Assembly: GCF_007671655.1 (NCBI RefSeq)
Contig: NZ_VCGX01000004.1
Span: 186,001-250,000 of the forward strand
Length of the DNA stretch: 64,000 nucleotides
Reading direction: 5' to 3'
Source of the DNA: Marinobacter piscis
GTDB lineage: Bacteria > Pseudomonadota > Gammaproteobacteria > Pseudomonadales > Oleiphilaceae
In this document: positions 1 through 8,017 of the stretch, piece after piece
How positions within the stretch are numbered: the stretch's first letter is position 1
Layout: each line of letters opens with the position of its first letter
Notes under the pieces: generated by a model
Told to the model about the DNA's origin: nothing
Databases searched by the model: none
What the model saw: the letters and a program-made list of their open reading frames with translations, nothing else
Position numbers and translations under genes: made by a program

Positions 1-811
1 CTGGTGAAAGGAATCGCGACATCTGCTTGCCAATGGATTCAACCGGGTCGGTAATTGCCTGCTGAATACTCTGGGTAACCGATTGCGAGAACGCAGACCC
101 CGGCCCACTTTCCAGAAAATCCATATACAACCCCATTTCCTGGTCGCTGATTTTCTCATAGGTGTACAGATAGCTGTTATACACCTGCTGCTCAACCACG
201 CCGCGAATCTGGCCCCGCTGACTTTCGATTTTCTGCCTGAGTGTATCGTAATTTTCCGAATCACTGCTGAACGCCGCCATGGCCGTTGCCAGGCCCAGTT
301 GCACAGCAATGCTGGTATCCACAGCGCTCTCTGTGGCGCGGGCTGCACGATCAAACCTCTGGAACATCCGCGCGCGCTCTGAGCCTTTGTACTGTTTGTT
401 CAGTTCCGGTGCCCGGGACTGAACCTCCTTCCAGACTGCCGGGTCCGAAGCCGCAATTTCAGCAGCGGAAATCTTCTGTGCCACAGGCGTCTGATACCAG
501 CTCTCTACCGCCTCAAGCTGTTTATCTGAAAGATCCTCATCCAGCTTGTTTACAACCTGCTGCTCTATCCTGGCTGCACTGAAACTGTTATTCACGACAA
601 ACCCGATGGTGTCTGCAACCATGGGAGGTATTTGCTGCCTGCGCGTCAGCCCTTCGCGGATACCCTCGCTCATCATGTCGGGGTAACGTTTAACAATATC
701 GTCTATGGGTGATGCACTCAGCGCCTGCTGAGCACTGGACGCAGCCACAACCGGGCCAGCGAATAACAGCCCGACGACTAAAACAGGTTTAACTAGGGTG
801 CCAAGCTTCAT
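1..811 (-). CDS. Putative secreted protein, 3' end outside window
   Basis: The gene reads leftwards off the window edge, so the C-terminus is missing; 270 codons are visible. It opens ATG-Lys-Leu-Gly after an AGGATG Shine-Dalgarno and has a clear Sec signal peptide (hydrophobic core at residues 5-22, likely cleavage after Val-Val-Ala-Ala). The mature part is mainly helical and polar, with repeated Gln, Ser and Glu and no cysteine that I could see. The spacing of short helices (a 'YPDMMSEGI' segment, 'WYQTPVAQKI', 'YTYEKISDQEM') resembles DUF2059-type periplasmic proteins, but I cannot assign it firmly. It is divergent from the transglycosylase gene at 880. Function unknown. Confidence 0.7.
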   Translation of the reverse strand, partial: MKLGTLVKPVLVVGLLFAGPVVAASSAQQALSASPIDDIVKRYPDMMSEGIREGLTRRQQIPPMVADTIGFVVNNSFSAARIEQQVVNKLDEDLSDKQLEAVESWYQTPVAQKISAAEIAASDPAVWKEVQSRAPELNKQYKGSERARMFQRFDRAARATESAVDTSIAVQLGLATAMAAFSSDSENYDTLRQKIESQRGQIRGVVEQQVYNSYLYTYEKISDQEMGLYMDFLESGPGSAFSQSVTQSIQQAITDPVESIGKQMSRFLSP

Positions 812-879
812 TTTACTATCATCCTGTGTGGTGGATGCAGCGTTTATGACACGCCAGCCCACCCCTGAGCAAGTAATCC

Positions 880-1620
880 ATGGGGTCCGGAGATGACAGT
901 TTGGTAGGGAAATTCTGGAAACCGGCGCGCCAGAGCAACAGCAAGCGCAAGATCCGGCGTAACCGATGGCGTTCCCGCATGAAGTGGTACGGGCTGCCGG
1001 TCCTGGGCGTGGTCATCGGAACCTGGGCCACACTGCGTTTCAGCCTGCTTGCGCCGGACCCGCCGGTTAATCCGGACGATTTGTGCGATATCTTCCGGGA
1101 ACATACCGCCTGGTATGACTACGCCTATGCCTCTCAGGAGCGCTGGGGAACACCCATTGCCACCCAGATGGCGTTTGTTTATTACGAGTCTTCGTTCCGG
1201 AGCCATGCCCGGCCACCGCGAACGCAACTGTGGGGGGTTATCCCCTGGTCACGCCCCACGACAGCGTACGGCTACGCGCAGGCTCTGGACCCTGCCTGGC
1301 GGGAGTATCTGGAAGCCAACGGTGATGGTTTATTTACCGTTCGCACGGATATGGAGTATGCACTGGATTTTGTTGGCTGGTATAACCATCTCACTCACCG
1401 TCAACTTGGTATTCCTTACCATAGCCCACGCCGGCTCTACCTGGCGTATCACGAAGGCCGTGCCGGCTATGCGCGCAAAACGTTTGCCCGCAAGCCGGCG
1501 GTGACAGCTTTGGCGGTACGTGTCCGGAACCGGGCCTTCCGTTACGACAACCAGCTCAAAACCTGTGAACAGGAATTTCAGTGCTGGCGCTGGTATCAGT
1601 TCTGGCCGGTGTGCCGCTGA
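880..1620 (+). CDS. Membrane-anchored SLT-type transglycosylase-like protein
   Basis: The 246-residue product has a basic N-terminus, one membrane segment (about residues 37-54) and then a soluble domain. A YYESSF motif (Glu103) matches the catalytic-Glu motif of SLT-fold lytic transglycosylases, and later a 'TAYGYAQALDP' stretch resembles the Gly-Tyr-rich second motif. Such enzymes cleave the MurNAc-GlcNAc bond of peptidoglycan; the anchor would place it in the periplasm. The ATG at 880 has only a weak ribosome site. The ATG at 979 (residue 34), directly before the membrane helix, is an alternative start. It ends in a Cys/Trp-rich tail. Assignment comes from motifs only; catalytic activity is inferred. 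Confidence 0.7.
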   Translation: MGSGDDSLVGKFWKPARQSNSKRKIRRNRWRSRMKWYGLPVLGVVIGTWATLRFSLLAPDPPVNPDDLCDIFREHTAWYDYAYASQERWGTPIATQMAFVYYESSFRSHARPPRTQLWGVIPWSRPTTAYGYAQALDPAWREYLEANGDGLFTVRTDMEYALDFVGWYNHLTHRQLGIPYHSPRRLYLAYHEGRAGYARKTFARKPAVTALAVRVRNRAFRYDNQLKTCEQEFQCWRWYQFWPVCR

Positions 1621-1638
1621 ACGCTGGCGAGGCGGCGT

Positions 1639-2538
1639 TCAGCTGGCCGGATTAAATTCGATGATGGGTGCCTGACTGCGCAGCCGCTCTACCAGAAACT
1701 CCATCACAATACGCACTCTTGCCATTTGCTGTGTGTCCTGGCTTACATGCAGCCACAGGTCAACACTTTCACCCTCAAGCGGGTCTGACAGCCGGCGCAG
1801 CTCTTTTGTGCCCTCTCCCAGAAAACACGGCAATACTGCAAGGCCGGCCCCGGAGCAAGCCAGTGCATGCATTGCATGCAAACTGTTACAGCGGATGTAC
1901 GAAGTAATATTCTTCAGCTGCTTACGATACCAGCGCCCGGTTGCCAGGTGGCTGAATGTGTCGTCCGGTATAATCCAGAGGCAGTCCTCCGGATGGTTTT
2001 CGATGTCCATATTACGGTTACGCCGGCAGTACCCGGCTGAGCCATACACTGCCGATTCAATGGCGGCGATGCGCTCCCCTTCCAGCGTGGCCTGAGGCTT
2101 ATTCTCCGGACGCAACGTGAGGTCTGCCTCCCGGTGCGAAAGGTTGGTAACGTCATTGTCGGTGAGCACCTCCAGTTCGATATCAGGAAACTCCCGCACC
2201 AGTTCAGCCAGAATCGGCCCCAGCAGCTCGCTCATCATTGTGTCTTCTACCGCCAGGCGCACTTTACCCACTGGCGCTGAGTCCTGCCCAACCAGCCTGC
2301 GCTCAAGGTCTTCCATCTCTCCCGACAGTTTCTCTGCATTACGGAAGGCGGTCTCCCCTACCGGAGTCAGTTGCAACCCGTCCCGGTTACGCTCAAAAAA
2401 CTGTACCCCCAGAGTCTCTTCCATCTGGTCCAGCCGTCGTAAAACCGTGGTTTGATGCACCCCCAGTATTTCCCCGGCTTTTGCGAGGGTTCCACCTATT
2501 GCCAAAGCGTGTATATATCGAAGATAATCCCAGTCCAT
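1639..2538 (-). CDS. LysR family transcriptional regulator
   Basis: A standard 299-residue LysR regulator: an N-terminal winged helix-turn-helix (about residues 5-62, with 'GTLAKAGEILGVHQTTVLRRL') followed by a substrate-binding domain containing the usual 'VGKVRLAVEDT' linker region. The effector is not predictable. I chose the ATG at 2538; a GTG two codons upstream is also open. It is divergent from the small gene at 2679, with a 140-bp gap that may hold both promoters; LysR proteins often autoregulate and control the divergent gene. Confidence 0.9.
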   Translation of the reverse strand: MDWDYLRYIHALAIGGTLAKAGEILGVHQTTVLRRLDQMEETLGVQFFERNRDGLQLTPVGETAFRNAEKLSGEMEDLERRLVGQDSAPVGKVRLAVEDTMMSELLGPILAELVREFPDIELEVLTDNDVTNLSHREADLTLRPENKPQATLEGERIAAIESAVYGSAGYCRRNRNMDIENHPEDCLWIIPDDTFSHLATGRWYRKQLKNITSYIRCNSLHAMHALACSGAGLAVLPCFLGEGTKELRRLSDPLEGESVDLWLHVSQDTQQMARVRIVMEFLVERLRSQAPIIEFNPAS

Positions 2539-2678
2539 AGCCACTGCACATTTGCAACATGAGTACGGATTTTAACGTATTCACACTGCAAAAAAATACC
2601 CTTATAGTTAATGTAAATTTCGATAGATCCAAACAGTCACTCACAAATAGCAACTCACCAGAAAAGGAGGAAGTCGCT

Positions 2679-2870
2679 ATGGCTCAAAAGCATATCGCAA
2701 CCGTTCATCCGCTACCGTCCAGTGTCCTCCACAATGGTGGGGAAATGAGAAGCCAGCATACGCGTGCCGCCGCAAAGATGGCAGTACAGTTCCTGAGCCG
2801 CAAGCTGCGCTCATTTAATCGCAAGACTGTAGCAGTTACAGAAATGGCCCAGGTTCAGGGCGGCCACTGA
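2679..2870 (+). CDS. Small basic hypothetical protein (63 aa)
   Basis: The start is fixed by a near-perfect Shine-Dalgarno (AAAGGAGG at 2663-2670) eight bases before the ATG, although the frame is open further upstream. The 63-residue product is basic and Arg/Lys/His/Gln-rich, with 'RAAAKMAVQFLSRKL' as a likely amphipathic helix and no signal peptide or cysteine. I do not recognise it. It is divergent from the LysR gene and may be its target. About 20 bases after the stop a 7-bp inverted repeat (2892-2898 with 2909-2915) could form a weak hairpin; there is no T-run. Confidence 0.6.
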   Translation: MAQKHIATVHPLPSSVLHNGGEMRSQHTRAAAKMAVQFLSRKLRSFNRKTVAVTEMAQVQGGH

Positions 2871-3058
2871 TACTCCTCAGGGCTATGTAAAGAGCTGCGC
2901 AATAAAGTGCAGCTCCCGCTACCGGCTCACCCCCCACCATTCAAAGCAGTTCCTGCTAAAACGCTGAATGACAGCCCGTGTGCAATCAGACAAGCTGAGT
3001 TAAACTGACCCTCTGTTGCCGAACAAGTCTATTTTGTTCAATGCTATGAGGAGTCGCG

Positions 3059-3556
3059 ATGAAATCTGTTGCCACGCTTATTCTGGCCTGCCTGTTCCTA
3101 CTGACGGGCTGTCAGTCGTTAACCGATACCAAGACAGCGAGCAGCCCGGGCAGCCAGACTCTGCCTGCAAGCACAGACGCATCTGACCGCAACTCTGTTC
3201 TCCTAAGCGCCCGGCATTGCCTGAGCGAATACCTCAGCGATCAGGGTAAGACGCACTACGGCCCCTGCCTCAAAATAATCAGTATTGATGGTAACGCACC
3301 CCGGGTCAGGGATGATGGCTTTATCGAAATACCCGCGGCAACATCCACCACCCTCAAAACCAGCTGTGTCTATCGCCATGCGGATGGCTCACCCATTCCG
3401 GCAACAATGGAAACCACGGATTTTCAGATCACTCCGGGCACCTTTACCAAACCGGGGCAGCGTTGGTATCTGCATGCGCACAAGCAGGCAAGACAGGTTG
3501 TCGGTTGTGAACCTACACTGTCACGGTCAAAAAGCCCAACTCGGGCAACGGACTGA
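3059..3556 (+). CDS. Putative lipoprotein
   Basis: A 165-residue protein with a textbook type II signal peptide: Lys2, a hydrophobic core, then the lipobox Leu-Leu-Thr-Gly-Cys with Cys18 as the lipidation site. The mature part starts with a Ser/Thr-rich linker, then a small domain with three more cysteines (in 'ARHCLSEY', 'GPCLKI', 'TSCVYRH'), probably disulfide-bonded in the periplasm. A GAGGAG ribosome site precedes the ATG. Residue 19 is Gln, which favours outer-membrane sorting. No family recognised. The ZIP gene follows 45 bases later on the same strand. Confidence 0.75.
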   Translation: MKSVATLILACLFLLTGCQSLTDTKTASSPGSQTLPASTDASDRNSVLLSARHCLSEYLSDQGKTHYGPCLKIISIDGNAPRVRDDGFIEIPAATSTTLKTSCVYRHADGSPIPATMETTDFQITPGTFTKPGQRWYLHAHKQARQVVGCEPTLSRSKSPTRATD

Positions 3557-3601
3557 AATGCCTGCAACGGACGCCATTAAACGTATAAGGGCCTACCGCT
3601 C

Positions 3602-4387
3602 ATGACAACCGACGTCAGCATCGTCTGGCTTGGCGCACTGGCAAGTCTTTTAGCGGGCCTTGCAACCGGCATCGGCGCCCTGGCCGTCTTTTTCATCAGA
3701 GATCTGTCAGACCGGCTGCAGGATTGTATGCTGGCAGGTGCTGCAGGCGTGATGCTGGCAGCCTCGTTCTTTTCTCTACTGCTTCCGGGGCTGGAGTACG
3801 GCGAGACTCTTCTGGGCGCAACCTGGGCCGCTGCACTATTAGTGATCTTTGGCGTCCTCTCGGGTGCCGGCGCTCTGTACTATATCCACCAGAGGCTGCC
3901 CCATGAGCACTTCAACCTGGGTCCGGAAGGCCCGGATGCCTCCCATATTCGTCGTATATGGCTTTTTATTATTGCCATTACCCTGCACAACTTCCCCGAA
4001 GGCATGGCGGTAGGCGTGGGCTTTGCCGGAGGGGACGTGCGTAACGGTTTTGTTCTGGCCATGGGGATTGGCATTCAGAATATACCCGAAGGCCTTGCCG
4101 TTGCCCTCTCACTGATTGCAATTCAATACTCCCGCGCCAAGGCCTTTGCAATCGCTTTGCTTACCGGCCTGGCTGAACCCATTGGCGGTGTGTTCGGGGC
4201 TGCCCTGGTTTGGCTGGCGGAGCCGGTTATGCCCTGGACCCTGGGCTTTGCGGCTGGTGCCATGTTGTTTATTATCAGTAATGAAATTATCCCCGAAACC
4301 CACCGGAGCCGTGACAAAACCATGGCAACCTTCGCACTGCTGGTGGGCTTTGTGGTGATGATGTTCCTGGATGCCACCCTTGGCTGA
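3602..4387 (+). CDS. ZIP family divalent metal transporter
   Basis: A 261-residue inner-membrane protein with about eight hydrophobic segments and the two ZIP signatures: HNFPEG (residues 129-134) and QNIPEG (159-164), the metal-binding helices IV and V. A His-containing loop at about 97-104 precedes them. Length and layout match GufA/ZupT-type bacterial ZIP importers of zinc and other divalent metals. No Zur or Fur site was recognised upstream. It is convergent with mtgA, with a 17-base gap. Confidence 0.9.
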   Translation: MTTDVSIVWLGALASLLAGLATGIGALAVFFIRDLSDRLQDCMLAGAAGVMLAASFFSLLLPGLEYGETLLGATWAAALLVIFGVLSGAGALYYIHQRLPHEHFNLGPEGPDASHIRRIWLFIIAITLHNFPEGMAVGVGFAGGDVRNGFVLAMGIGIQNIPEGLAVALSLIAIQYSRAKAFAIALLTGLAEPIGGVFGAALVWLAEPVMPWTLGFAAGAMLFIISNEIIPETHRSRDKTMATFALLVGFVVMMFLDATLG

Positions 4388-4404
4388 CCTTTCCGCCAGG
4401 GCGT

Positions 4405-5100
4405 CTACAAATGCCTGAGATATTGCAGTCCCGAAAGCTGATCCATCTGCCCCCGGATCCAGAACGCCCGATCCCGGACATACGGTGATGGCGCTGCTGC
4501 ATTCAATACTTTCGGATTAGGCAATACGGCTGCAAGCCGGGCCGAGTGTTCAGCAGACAGCTGCCGCGCAGAAGCGCCAAAATAAGCTCGGCTTGCCGCC
4601 TCGACACCATAAATCCCCGGGCCGAACTCCGCGATATTCAAATAAACCTCCAGAATGCGGCGCTTTGACCAAAGCCCGTCGAGCGCCAGCGCCAATCCGG
4701 CCTCCAGAGTTTTACGAAGAAAACTGCGCCCGTTCCAGAGAAACAGGTTTTTGGCGGTTTGTTGGGTAATAGTGCTTGCGCCTCTCAGCCCTTCCCCCGC
4801 CTGATATTCAATTAATGCCTGGCGGATGGCTGCAAAATCAACGCCCCAGTGATCCGGAAATCGCTGATCTTCACTGGCCACCACTGCCAGCGGCATCCAG
4901 GGGGAGATGTCTTCGTAATCAACCCATTGCTGATGCACTTCTGTTTGAGGGTTGGCCATGCGATAGCCAAGGATAAATGCCGAAGTGGGAGGATTTACAT
5001 ACCGGAAAAGCAACAGCAAAGACGCAATGAACAGCACCACGGCCAAAAACGCCCAGACCATCCACCGGACAATGCGTCTTGCGATCGATTTACGAGCCAT
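4405..5100 (-). CDS. mtgA: Monofunctional peptidoglycan transglycosylase MtgA
   Basis: A 231-residue GT51 enzyme with an N-terminal membrane anchor (about residues 12-32). The catalytic motif SEDQRF contains Glu77, and the downstream '[17 protein letters not shown]' and '[22 protein letters not shown]' motifs are typical of glycosyltransferase family 51. It polymerises lipid II into glycan strands on the periplasmic side. Length is normal for MtgA. Only seven bases separate it from the upstream lipid kinase stop, so the two are likely co-transcribed. Confidence 0.95.
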   Translation of the reverse strand: MARKSIARRIVRWMVWAFLAVVLFIASLLLLFRYVNPPTSAFILGYRMANPQTEVHQQWVDYEDISPWMPLAVVASEDQRFPDHWGVDFAAIRQALIEYQAGEGLRGASTITQQTAKNLFLWNGRSFLRKTLEAGLALALDGLWSKRRILEVYLNIAEFGPGIYGVEAASRAYFGASARQLSAEHSARLAAVLPNPKVLNAAAPSPYVRDRAFWIRGQMDQLSGLQYLRHL

Positions 5101-5107
5101 AAGTGCT

Positions 5108-6010
5108 TTACTTCAGTCCGGGCTGGCTGGTCGCAGCATCGCCTGTGCGCACCACAGACGTCCCGATTACCCGGAGACTGTGCCTGCGGCAGACAACGTG
5201 AAGAGGCGTTTTGCCGGCTTCATCACCATCGACGGCGACCGTTTTAGGTCGGGATGTGAGGATGTCGCAACGCTCACCCTTCAAATGTACCAGCGTGCTG
5301 GTGCGTTTGGGTGAATTTCCAGTGAGCTGAACAAGAAAAAAGGTAAAAAGTAACTGGAGCAGAGGGCGCGGTTTCACGGCGATCACATGCAGTAGCCCAT
5401 CATTCGCTGTCGCCTGGGGTATTTCATTTCCGCCACCAAAAAACGCGCCGTTAGAGACGGCAACCGATAACCAACGACCACTCACAAACGCCTGGTCACA
5501 GCGTATTTTTGCGCGGAACCCACGTCTGGCATTTACCCGGCGCAGCGCCTGCACGCCGTAACTAAACCGCCCGAGCAGCTTCTTGGCAGCCCCACTGGAT
5601 TCTTTGGCGGGAAGGGCCCCCAGGCCAATGTGAGCAACGTTCAGGAACATCCCCTCACCAAATTCAGCCACATCAACGTCCTGAGCAACGTTATCCCGAA
5701 TCAGCTCACACAGAGCGGATGGGTCTTCGGGCAATGCCAGGTTGCGGGCAAAATCGTTGGCAGTACCGGACGGCAAAACCGCCAGTGTGGCATTACGCTC
5801 AAGGCATATGCCGGCTCCGGTATTCACCGAACCGTCCCCGCCGGCGACCATCACAATATCACCCGGAGCGACGCGATGCTTCCAGCTCTGATCCAGAAGA
5901 TCGCATCGCTCAGGCTCCGTAATACCGGCTTCAGCCAGGTACTTTAGCCATTGCTCCCCGTTCTTCTGCCCATTACCGGCGTAAGGATTGGCAACCAACC
6001 AATAAGCCAT
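5108..6010 (-). CDS. Diacylglycerol/lipid kinase family protein
   Basis: A 300-residue member of the DAGK/YegS lipid kinase superfamily. The N-terminus has the nucleotide-binding 'NPYAGNG' segment, then VAGGDGS (the GGDG motif) and '[16 protein letters not shown]'; the C-terminal half is the usual beta-sandwich. It presumably phosphorylates a lipid at the cytoplasmic membrane. The residues after GGDGS are VNTGAG instead of the common TVNEV, a small deviation near the active site. Upstream partner of mtgA. Confidence 0.88.
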   Translation of the reverse strand: MAYWLVANPYAGNGQKNGEQWLKYLAEAGITEPERCDLLDQSWKHRVAPGDIVMVAGGDGSVNTGAGICLERNATLAVLPSGTANDFARNLALPEDPSALCELIRDNVAQDVDVAEFGEGMFLNVAHIGLGALPAKESSGAAKKLLGRFSYGVQALRRVNARRGFRAKIRCDQAFVSGRWLSVAVSNGAFFGGGNEIPQATANDGLLHVIAVKPRPLLQLLFTFFLVQLTGNSPKRTSTLVHLKGERCDILTSRPKTVAVDGDEAGKTPLHVVCRRHSLRVIGTSVVRTGDAATSQPGLK

Positions 6011-6033
6011 AGGTTTCTATGTGGCTCCCGGAC

Positions 6034-6270
6034 TTATGAGGTAAGGATTGATTGCAGTTTAAGGGTCAGCTCCACAGCCTCGCTACCCAAAGGTGTAAGG
6101 TAGCCGCCATCATCCCGGGTTATCAGGCCTTTGGCGAAAAGACGTTCTGCCGCCTGAACTGTCTCCTTTGGCGCATCGCCCTGGTGCACTTTGATTCCCG
6201 CCTGGCCCGATGAAGATTCAAACTGGGACAGAAGATTGAGTTCTGCAATATGTTCTGAAGAAATTGTCAT
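6034..6270 (-). CDS. TIGR02647 family protein
   Basis: A 78-residue cytoplasmic protein. The N-terminal 'AELNLLSQFE' and C-terminal 'LFAKGLITRDDGGYLTPLGSEAVE' segments match the TIGR02647 family, a small gammaproteobacterial family with a winged-helix-like C-terminal half. Function unknown. It lies 23 bases upstream of the lipid kinase on the same strand. Confidence 0.75.
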   Translation of the reverse strand: MTISSEHIAELNLLSQFESSSGQAGIKVHQGDAPKETVQAAERLFAKGLITRDDGGYLTPLGSEAVELTLKLQSILTS

Positions 6271-6296
6271 GGTGCGCCCTTATATGGTCCTGATGA

Positions 6297-6773
6297 TCAA
6301 ATGCTTTCGGATTCCTTTCGCTGTTCAAGGCTCAGGCCTTTTTCGGTTTCATTCCATTGCTCGGAAAATGCTTCATAGGCCTCAGAGAAGCTTTTTTTCG
6401 CCCGCTCCCAGGCAGATGCGGAACTGGCCTTCAGCTCGTTGTACCATTTCTGCACCCGCTCACGCTGCTCCTGTAACGATGCCAGACTTTCTTGTGAGCG
6501 CTCTCGCGCGGTTTCACTCATATCATCCCAGTTTTCTGCAAGCTCTCTCTCAAGCTCTTCTATGCGCTCATCAAGTGCGGACAGAGTCCGGTTAATCGCA
6601 TCTTCGGCCTGGCGTTTCTGGTCTGCCCCATAGTCCTGCAGTGTCTCGCCAAGCTCACGGGTTTCCTCTTTAAGCTCTTCCACATCGGAATCCTGTGATT
6701 CGGCATACACTGGTCCGGCAAGCGCACAGGAGGCTGCAAAGACCAGAGTTCCAATAACGTTTCTAAAAACCAT
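6297..6773 (-). CDS. Periplasmic coiled-coil protein, hypothetical
   Basis: The 158-residue product has a Sec signal peptide (cleavage after Val-Tyr-Ala at about residue 24) followed almost entirely by charged heptad-like sequence (Glu/Lys/Arg/Gln-rich with 'LEELERELAENWDDM'-type stretches), a long predicted coiled coil with several Trp. I chose the ATG at 6773, which has GGAG six bases upstream and starts the signal peptide directly; an ATG at 6794 adds seven residues. No enzymatic motif. Probably an envelope structural or stress protein, by inference. Confidence 0.7.
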   Translation of the reverse strand: MVFRNVIGTLVFAASCALAGPVYAESQDSDVEELKEETRELGETLQDYGADQKRQAEDAINRTLSALDERIEELERELAENWDDMSETARERSQESLASLQEQRERVQKWYNELKASSASAWERAKKSFSEAYEAFSEQWNETEKGLSLEQRKESESI

Positions 6774-6923
6774 ACCGTGCTCCGGGGTTGTCATTTGAGG
6801 ATAGCAGCAACATAACCATAACAGGATCCCGGCCGGAACCTTACCTTATAAAACTGTAATTTATTTGTGCATCCACGGTGCCTGTGCCACTTTAATAATG
6901 AAACCAAACAAGGAGGAGTAACC

Positions 6924-7100
6924 ATGCTTTACTGGGCTGTCATCTGTCTCATTATCGCTATTATTGCCGGGATCCTTGGTTTTGGCGGGGTTGCAGGCAC
7001 AGCAGCAGGCATTGCCAAAGTGTTGTTCTTTATCTTTCTGGTGCTGCTGGTCATCTCCCTTATCGCCAATGCGGTTCGCGGGAAAGGGCCTAAGATCTGA
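6924..7100 (+). CDS. DUF1328 small membrane protein (YtjA-like)
   Basis: A 58-residue, two-helix membrane protein with the DUF1328 pattern: '[22 protein letters not shown]' then a Gly/Ala turn and a second hydrophobic helix ending in a basic tail. The ribosome site AAGGAGGAG at about 6910-6918 fixes the ATG at 6924. Family members are induced under envelope or osmotic stress in several bacteria, but their function is unknown. A hairpin follows at 7110. Confidence 0.9.
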   Translation: MLYWAVICLIIAIIAGILGFGGVAGTAAGIAKVLFFIFLVLLVISLIANAVRGKGPKI

Positions 7101-7109
7101 CGTGTTTGT

Positions 7110-7137
7110 GGCCCGGGTGTACTACAGAGCCCGGGCC
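7110..7137 (+). terminator. Terminator-like hairpin after DUF1328 gene
   Basis: GGCCCGGG (7110-7117) pairs perfectly with CCCGGGCC (7130-7137) over a 12-base loop, ten bases after the stop codon. The following TCTCTCT tract is only partly U-rich, so termination strength is uncertain. Confidence 0.55.
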
Positions 7138-7264
7138 TCTCTCTGCCCGCAACAGTAATTCAGTACACACCTCATTTTGCTCGACAAAGTCATGGAATCA
7201 CTGCGCTCCCTGCTATAACATCTCTCCGCACGGTTATTGATTGCGCCCTCCACGAGCAGCTCTA

Positions 7265-7963
7265 ATGGTACATCTCCGCCACATAGCATTCCCCATCCTT
7301 ACAGCGTTAATCTGGCACTGCACACCGGTTTCTGCCGACAGCATCAAGCGCATTGAGCACCCGGACGGTCGGGTTGAATTTACCAACGTAAGCAGTAACA
7401 ACCCCGGAAGAGCGTCCACTAAAAACGAAACGGTTTTCCGGTATAAAGACGATAACGGCATTGTCGCCTACAGTGAAACACGGCCTTCAGTCACAGACTT
7501 CGACGTTATCAGCTTCCACTGCTATGCCTGCGATCCGGATTCAACCGTTAACTGGCGCACGACGCCTCTGTTTTCCGACCGTTACGAGACAGAAATCAAA
7601 GCAGCCGCCCATGAGCATGACGTAGACCCGGCCCTGGTGCGCGCGGTGATCCACGCGGAGTCTGCCTATAATGAAAAAGCACTGTCCCCGGTAGGGGCAC
7701 AAGGGTTAATGCAGTTGATGCCGGAAACAGCTCTGGAGGTTGGCGTTCAGAACGCCATGGTCGCGGCGGACAACATTCGGGGAGGGGTTACGTATCTGGC
7801 AAAAATGCTGGAGCGCTTCGAAGGTGATACCCGGCTCGCAACCGCAGCCTACAACGCAGGTCCCGGTACCGTAAGCCGCTACAAAGGCGTTCCGCCGTAT
7901 GCGGAAACCAGAGCCTACGTGGAACGGGTAAACATTCTTCGCGAGCGTTACGCCAGTAACTGA
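7265..7963 (+). CDS. Lytic transglycosylase with DUF4124 domain
   Basis: The 232-residue product has a signal peptide (cleavage after Val-Ser-Ala at about residue 24), a DUF4124-like region (about 25-72), then a C-terminal SLT domain with 'HAESAYNEKALSPVGAQGLMQ', where Glu132 is the catalytic acid, and the 'TAAYNAGPGTVSRY' motif. It cleaves peptidoglycan in the periplasm. An upstream in-frame TTG at 7241 exists, but the ATG at 7265 starts the signal peptide and is preferred. Family assignment is firm, substrate specificity inferred. Confidence 0.88.
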   Translation: MVHLRHIAFPILTALIWHCTPVSADSIKRIEHPDGRVEFTNVSSNNPGRASTKNETVFRYKDDNGIVAYSETRPSVTDFDVISFHCYACDPDSTVNWRTTPLFSDRYETEIKAAAHEHDVDPALVRAVIHAESAYNEKALSPVGAQGLMQLMPETALEVGVQNAMVAADNIRGGVTYLAKMLERFEGDTRLATAAYNAGPGTVSRYKGVPPYAETRAYVERVNILRERYASN

Positions 7964-8017
7964 CCGCTCCCCCGCAACCGCGTAGAGCGCTGCAGGGGAG
8001 TGGGTCATACAGTTACT

